Below the pieces are notes generated by a model. That model was not told the origin of the DNA. It did not search any database and saw nothing but the letters and a program-made list of their open reading frames with translations. Positions 25,365 to 29,282 of a DNA stretch of 29,282 bases are shown piece after piece. The DNA comes from Desulfuromonadales bacterium (lineage in GTDB: Bacteria; Desulfobacterota; Desulfuromonadia; Desulfuromonadales; BM103), in contig JAOUDB010000003.1 in the NCBI GenBank assembly GCA_029859485.1, positions 1-29,282 of the forward strand, read 5' to 3'. A program made the position numbers and the translations under genes. The number at the start of each line of letters is the position of its first letter. Position 1 is the first letter of the stretch.

Positions 25365-25455
25365 GTTGAGGCTCCTGAGACTATTTAGCAATTGAGTGCA
25401 GCACTCTAGCAAATCCCTATTTTCAAGGTCAACAACTGTCATCGGTCAGTACGCA

Positions 25456-25484
25456 TTACAATCATTAAATTTTTCTGGTAAAAT
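25456..25484 (+). promoter_or_regulatory. Candidate promoter of the Slp-like gene
   Basis: TAAAAT at 25479-25484 is preceded by TGG (extended -10) and, with a 17-base spacer, by TTACAA at 25456-25461, which matches only three of six -35 positions. It lies 36 bases before the start codon. Confidence 0.4.
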
Positions 25485-25520
25485 AATTAGCAGGGGCACT
25501 TTAATCGCGGAGGATACTTA

Positions 25521-26123
25521 ATGACCCTCACTCGACATTTAAAAGTTCAGATATTTTTCGTCATCATGTTGCTGACGGCATGTATGCACCCTATTTCAGA
25601 AGAGGCCCGGGAGCAGGTTGTTCCAAAAACCACCTTCGCAATGGTCAGCGAAAACCCCTCGGCTTTCCTCAACCAGCAACTTCTCCTTGGTGGGGTCATC
25701 GTTGCAGCTGAAAACATTGATGAGGGAACCGTATTGGAAATTATCGAATGGCGACTGAATCGCTGGGGGGAACCTGCCTATCTTGAAGATGACGTCCGTC
25801 GTTTCCTGGTTAAATCAAGACAGTTCCTTGACCCGACAATTTACGAGCCCGGAGTTCTGGTCACACTGGCCGGTGTTGTCCTCGGTCAGGAAACCCGCCT
25901 GCTAGATGAACATGATTATACCTACCCTGTCTTTGAGCTAAATGAAATTTATCCCTGGGAGAGTCCGTTCCGCTACGGGATTCACCGTGTTTATGGTCCG
26001 GACTACCCTTATTATGTAGGCCGACGTGGGGACTCGAACCGTAACCCTTATGATTCGAGTTACAGCATCTATCCATATACGCAGTATTGGTACAGCCCTT
26101 CCGTCTATCAATCTCGGGAATAA
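25521..26123 (+). CDS. Slp-family outer-membrane lipoprotein
   Basis: A 200-residue lipoprotein. The signal peptide ends in the lipobox LLTAC with cysteine 21; the next residue is methionine, not aspartate, so it should be sorted to the outer membrane. The mature part starts HPISEEAREQV and follows the Slp family pattern: SENPSAFLNQQLLLGGVIV, then TVLEIIEWRLNRWGEP, RFLVKSRQFLDP, and EPGVLVTLAGVVLGQE, ending in PVFELNEIYPW. A tyrosine-rich tail of about 50 residues follows. Slp in E. coli is induced by starvation and acid; the role here is unknown. GGAGG stands eight bases before ATG. Confidence 0.87.
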   Translation: MTLTRHLKVQIFFVIMLLTACMHPISEEAREQVVPKTTFAMVSENPSAFLNQQLLLGGVIVAAENIDEGTVLEIIEWRLNRWGEPAYLEDDVRRFLVKSRQFLDPTIYEPGVLVTLAGVVLGQETRLLDEHDYTYPVFELNEIYPWESPFRYGIHRVYGPDYPYYVGRRGDSNRNPYDSSYSIYPYTQYWYSPSVYQSRE

Positions 26124-26288
26124 GACGGCGTTGCCTGAAGCGTCTCGTCCAGAAGGAAGTCTTTTGTTAAAGTAAAATCCCAGCCTTTTCAAATGCGGTA
26201 TTTGTCATTGCTCTGCACAGGCCCTACGGAGCCTGTTATTTAGTTCTTTTCTGACAAACGAATGCTGGCACACTTGTCCATATTGCTT

Positions 26289-26294
26289 TATAAT
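26289..26294 (+). promoter_or_regulatory. Perfect -10 box upstream of gspA
   Basis: TATAAT lies 41 bases before the gspA start codon. The expected -35 region (TGGCAC at 17-base spacing) is poor. The rest of the 212-base gap after the Slp-like gene is AT-rich, and I see no other feature in it. Confidence 0.4.
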
Positions 26295-26335
26295 GTCAAT
26301 CACTTGAATGTACAGTCACCCTTGCCTGGAATCCT

Positions 26336-28030
26336 ATGTATACGTCATATTTTGGCCTCAATGAAAATCCTTTCTCGATCGCGCCCGATCCACTCTATCT
26401 TTACATGAGTGAGCATCATCGAGAGGCTTTTGCACACCTGAAATACGGGGTCAAGAGTGACGGCGGATTCGTTCTGCTGACCGGCGAGGTCGGGGCTGGC
26501 AAAACCACCCTCTGCCGCAGCCTCCTTGAGCAGTTGCCTGAGAACGTCGTGATTGCCTACGTCCTCAATCCCAAAGTCAGCGTCATCGAACTGCTTGAAA
26601 CCATCTGTGACGAACTCCATATAACCCGGCCGGAACAGGGCAGCATCAAACAGCTGGTCGATCGGCTTAACATCTACCTGCTCGAAGCCAATGCACACGG
26701 CCGCAAAACCGTCCTGATTATCGACGAGGCTCAGAACCTCTCCATCGACGTTCTCGAACAACTGCGACTGCTGACCAACCTGGAGACGAACCGCTACAAG
26801 TTGCTGCAGATCGTACTGCTCGGCCAACCTGAGCTGCTGCAGATCCTGAATCGTCAGGAAATGCGTCAGCTCTCGCAGCGGGTCACCGCCCGCTGCCATC
26901 TGGGCCCGCTTGAGGCCAATGAGATCGGTTCCTATATTCGACATCGTCTGAATATCGCCGGCTGCAATCGACCTCTCTTTCCCGACACCCTCAATAAAAC
27001 CATTTGGCAGCTCACAGGCGGCATTCCGCGCCTGATCAACCTGGTCTGCGACCGTGCTCTGCTCGGGGCTTATGCTCTGGAGTGTCAACAGGTCGACAGC
27101 AAGATTCTCAATCAGGCTGCCAGTGAAGTCCTCGGCGATCTTCGACCAAGCAGACAGAGGATAACGGCTCCGGTCATGGGTTTAACCACCTTTGTGCTGG
27201 TTCTGGTCGTCTTTGGTTTCTGGTCGTTGAAGGGTTCCCTTTTCGCCAGGGCCGACCTGCCCTCTGCCCCATTAATCGCTCCAATCTCTGTCACTGATAC
27301 TCCTGCAGCCACGCCCATGACGAGCCCTCCGCTGCAAGAACGACCAGCAGTTATAGCAGAAAGCTCCCCAGAGCCGGCTTCAGAGTCAATCGACAGTCCC
27401 GTCGAGTCTCTCCCCATGACCTGGCCAATGGATTTCGCCACGGAGCAGAGCAAAGAACAAGCAATTGCTGACCTGGCAGGTTTGTGGGGTCTCTCTTTCG
27501 ACGCTGAGCGTCGCGATTACTGTAGCTATGCCAACGAACATGATCTTGGCTGCCTGGCAGGCAAGGACAGCCTGGAGACTTTACGCAACATGAATCGCCC
27601 CGCGGTTCTGACGCTCTATAATGATGAGGGTTCTCCTTTCCATGTCGTCATATCTGGGTTGAATGAGGACAGCGCACTTTTCATCGCCGGTAACACACAG
27701 CACGAGCTGGCCCTTTCAGCAATCACGTCGCGCTGGTTCGGAGAATACCTTCTGCTCTGGCAGCAACCACCGTTTAAGCGTAAGCTTTTGCGGCCGGGCA
27801 AAAGAGGCGCCTCGGTCAGTTGGTTGGCGGAGACGCTCCAGCAACTTGAAGTCTATGAGGCCACCGGCCGTGAAGTTCGCCTCGAAGGGACGCTCCTCGG
27901 GGCCTTCAAGCGCTTCCAATTCAGCAATGGACTGACTCCAGATGGGATTCTCGGCCCGATGTCGATGATTCATCTCAATACCGCGAGCAAACTCCCCGGG
28001 CCCCGTCTATCACAGCAAGGAGAGAGTTGA
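26336..28030 (+). CDS. gspA: GspA/ExeA-type ATPase with C39-like and peptidoglycan-binding domains
   Basis: A 564-residue inner-membrane protein of type II secretion or pilus systems. The N-terminal AAA ATPase (about 1-270) starts MYTSYFGLNENPFSIAPDP and has Walker A GEVGAGKT (50-57) and Walker B VLIIDEAQ (126-133). One transmembrane helix (about 280-297) is followed by a proline-rich periplasmic linker (about 303-365), a C39-peptidase-like fold (about 371-478) and a C-terminal peptidoglycan-binding domain (about 495-550, with LLGAFKRFQFSNGLTPDGILGP). In Aeromonas, ExeA with ExeB rearranges peptidoglycan so that the secretin can assemble. C396 and C406 may give a disulfide. The stop overlaps gspB by one base. 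Confidence 0.93.
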   Translation: MYTSYFGLNENPFSIAPDPLYLYMSEHHREAFAHLKYGVKSDGGFVLLTGEVGAGKTTLCRSLLEQLPENVVIAYVLNPKVSVIELLETICDELHITRPEQGSIKQLVDRLNIYLLEANAHGRKTVLIIDEAQNLSIDVLEQLRLLTNLETNRYKLLQIVLLGQPELLQILNRQEMRQLSQRVTARCHLGPLEANEIGSYIRHRLNIAGCNRPLFPDTLNKTIWQLTGGIPRLINLVCDRALLGAYALECQQVDSKILNQAASEVLGDLRPSRQRITAPVMGLTTFVLVLVVFGFWSLKGSLFARADLPSAPLIAPISVTDTPAATPMTSPPLQERPAVIAESSPEPASESIDSPVESLPMTWPMDFATEQSKEQAIADLAGLWGLSFDAERRDYCSYANEHDLGCLAGKDSLETLRNMNRPAVLTLYNDEGSPFHVVISGLNEDSALFIAGNTQHELALSAITSRWFGEYLLLWQQPPFKRKLLRPGKRGASVSWLAETLQQLEVYEATGREVRLEGTLLGAFKRFQFSNGLTPDGILGPMSMIHLNTASKLPGPRLSQQGES

Positions 28031-28836
28031 TGTCCTTTATCCTTGAAGCCCTCAAGAAATCTGAGCAGCAGCGACAGCAGCAGAACCCGCCATCAAAAAA
28101 AGTGCACAAACGCATTCTTTCCCTGCAAGCAAGCTCTTCTGGCAACCGCCTTTTCCCCTGGCTGGCGTTCGGGTTGCTGTCTCTCATAGTGTTTAGTGGC
28201 TGGTGGTATTATACTCAGACAGACGCAACGCAAATGTCACCCTCGGAAGTAATCCAGTCGACGAACTCAGCCCATACACAGAAGGTCGCGACGTCCGATA
28301 CGGCAACAAATAACCCTACGGAAACAAATGCCCCTACGCCAGAAATCCTGCAACCAGAGATCGCAAAGACAGCCCCCCAAACAGCCAGTGCTGCCCCTCA
28401 ACCCACCATAACAGTTGAACCGGCCCCAGTTCCTCGGTCGCTTGGATCGCCGACAAACACACAATCAGCCCCTCTCTCAGGAAAGATTTTTTCGACTGCG
28501 GACAGAAAGATTCAGACCATAGAAGCCCCTGTTGAAACCGTCGTAATAGCGCAACCGGAACCGCAAGAACCCAGCAATGAATCATTTAATCCAGAATCGA
28601 CACGTTTCCCCCTCTACTCCGACTTGTCCAGTGAATTACGTAACCGAATTGCCCCGGTGAATATGAGTATGCACTTTTACAACAAGGACCCTAACCGCAG
28701 TCTTGTGAGAATTAACGACCGTCTGCTGCGTGAAGGGGATTGGGTGAGCAGGGAACTGGAGCTTGTCGAAATCACGCCGGCCGGGGTAATCCTTGGTTTT
28801 AATGGGAAGATCTTCGAGTTGCACAGTGCACGCTAG
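28030..28836 (+). CDS. gspB: GspB/ExeB-type general secretion pathway protein
   Basis: A 268-residue partner of GspA. It begins with the conserved cytoplasmic MSFILEALKKSEQQRQQ, then has one membrane helix (about 42-62), a long threonine/proline/glutamine-rich periplasmic linker (about 65-195), and the C-terminal T2SSB domain: PLYSDLSSELRNRIAPVNMSMHFYN, RSLVRINDRLLREGDWV, and LELVEITPAGVILGFNGKIFEL. This domain resembles the secretin-binding GspC homology domain. ATG at 28030 shares one base with the gspA stop (TGATG) and has AAGGAGAG before it; a TTG one codon earlier is less likely. Confidence 0.95.
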   Translation: MSFILEALKKSEQQRQQQNPPSKKVHKRILSLQASSSGNRLFPWLAFGLLSLIVFSGWWYYTQTDATQMSPSEVIQSTNSAHTQKVATSDTATNNPTETNAPTPEILQPEIAKTAPQTASAAPQPTITVEPAPVPRSLGSPTNTQSAPLSGKIFSTADRKIQTIEAPVETVVIAQPEPQEPSNESFNPESTRFPLYSDLSSELRNRIAPVNMSMHFYNKDPNRSLVRINDRLLREGDWVSRELELVEITPAGVILGFNGKIFELHSAR

Positions 28837-28973
28837 ATAACGATTGCGACGACGGTCTCCGCAACAGGTTGGCTGTCAAAGCTCTGTAGAGGGTGAAATT
28901 ACTGGTTCGTCGTTTGTCTTGAGCACCAGATCAATTAAAGGCTTACAGCATTTGCAGTAGTTCTTAGATTACA

Positions 28974-29010
28974 AAAGCCAACCCCACCTGAAATTGGCGG
29001 GGTTGGCTTT
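28974..29010. terminator. Long hairpin downstream of gspAB
   Basis: AAAGCCAACCCC (28974-28985) and GGGGTTGGCTTT (28999-29010) form a perfect 12-bp stem with a 13-base loop. The flanks (ACAAAAGCC and GGCTTTATG) give short A and T runs, so it can end transcripts from both sides. It lies 138 bases after the gspB stop and 98 bases from the convergent partial gene. Confidence 0.7.
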
Positions 29011-29020
29011 ATGATTTGAG

Positions 29021-29080
29021 CCGAAAGGACTTCGGTCAGTCGCTCGAAGCGAGCCACCCACCGATCAGCGATTTTTTTTT
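29021..29080. other. Two small hairpins and a T9 tract
   Basis: CCGAA/TTCGG (29021-29035) and TCGCT/AGCGA (29040-29052) are 5-bp hairpins, and a run of nine T (29072-29080) follows. They may be a second weak terminator before the convergent gene. Nothing else stands out in the 271-base gap between gspB and the partial gene. Confidence 0.3.
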
Positions 29081-29107
29081 ACAATCAAGAGTAAGAGTCC
29101 CTACTCC

Positions 29108-29282
29108 TCACTCCAATTCAAAAAATACTGTGGAATTATATCTCACATCCGTTTCCTCATCGCTGTATCCTTCCCAGGTGGCAGTCAGGTCATAAAACTC
29201 CTTCTCTTGTAGCAGTAGTTTGAACTTGCCACTGTAGTAGCACTCTGATAACAGGTCCTCTTCGCAATCTGACACGCAGGTA
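29108..29282 (-). CDS. C-terminal end of an unrecognised protein, 5' part beyond window
   Basis: An open frame of 57 residues ends with TGA at 29108-29110 and runs off the right edge. The visible part starts TCVSDCEEDLLSECYYSG, with three cysteines in 13 residues, continues KFKLLLQEKEFYDLTATWEGYSD and ends VRYNSTVFFELE. Alternating hydrophobic residues suggest beta strands, and paired cysteines plus the lack of lysine-rich tracts suggest an exported protein with disulfides. I do not recognise the family. It converges on gspAB, with hairpins in between. Confidence comes from the length of the open frame to the edge and its protein-like composition. Confidence 0.55.
   Translation of the reverse strand, partial: TCVSDCEEDLLSECYYSGKFKLLLQEKEFYDLTATWEGYSDEETDVRYNSTVFFELE

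Noticed and set aside
26260..26290. Sigma-54 promoter upstream of gspA
   Set aside because: TGGCAC is present but TTGCT lies 11 bases later instead of 5.
26345..27088. 247-residue minus-strand frame opposite gspA
   Set aside because: Antisense to the AAA ATPase domain of gspA, which has all expected motifs.
28837..28960. Possible gene remnant after gspB
   Set aside because: A short plus-strand reading frame to about 28960 has no start codon with a ribosome-binding site and no recognised similarity. It was not called a pseudogene.
28974..29052. tRNA or integration site near the right end
   Set aside because: The hairpins do not fold into a cloverleaf and there is no CCA end, integrase or flanking direct repeat.

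Overview
The window looks like chromosome from a deltaproteobacterium of the Desulfuromonas/Geobacter type (Desulfuromonadales/Geobacterales sense). The main evidence is one long minus-strand block in the order rimP, nusA, ylxR-L7Ae fusion, infB, DUF503, rbfA, nrnA (DHH), truB, rpsO, pnp, M16 peptidase, dut, which I recall as the usual order in that group. Ordinary codon use, strong Shine-Dalgarno sites, a CXXCH cytochrome and the low repeat content agree with this. No rRNA, tRNA, CRISPR, transposase or phage gene was seen.

Left part (1-1840). On the minus strand there is a hotdog-fold thioesterase cut by the window edge, a 39-residue one-helix membrane protein, a two-helix membrane protein and a LapA/DUF1049-like protein. 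A small secreted monohaem cytochrome c runs the other way. A 12-bp perfect hairpin separates the cytochrome from the convergent response regulator.

Transport module (1841-7523). A CitA/DcuS-type sensor kinase and its CitB/DcuR-type response regulator are transcribed away from tctC-tctB-tctA, a tripartite tricarboxylate transporter. The shared 226-bp region holds a good sigma-70-like promoter for tctC and two small dyads. The layout suggests carboxylate-induced uptake. A GC-rich hairpin sits between tctC and tctB.

Translation, RNA and housekeeping block (7498-25364, all minus strand). In transcription order: holC, rsmE, trmJ, an unknown gene, rlmD; then rimP to dut as listed above; then DUF493, tsaC, a secreted PDZ protein and a protein with a cysteine-rich tail, closed by a clear terminator at 7498-7523. 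The genes cover ribosome assembly (rimP, rbfA), transcription elongation and initiation of translation (nusA, infB), rRNA and tRNA modification (rlmD, rsmE, trmJ, truB, tsaC), RNA decay (pnp, nrnA) and nucleotide hygiene (dut). RNA hairpins lie in front of rimP, between rpsO and pnp, and just upstream of the pnp ribosome-binding site.

Right part (25521-29282, plus strand). It contains a Slp-family lipoprotein and a gspA-gspB (exeA-exeB) pair, which in type II secretion helps the secretin cross the peptidoglycan. A hairpin follows, and then the C-terminal end of an unrecognised cysteine-containing protein on the minus strand, cut by the window edge.

Most of the window is conserved housekeeping DNA and no clearly new defence or mobile system was found. 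The points most worth a second look are the unknown cysteine-tail protein, the terminator-like hairpin 17 nt in front of rimP, the rpsO-pnp RNA structures, the in-frame 15-bp tandem repeat in nusA and motif changes in RsmE.
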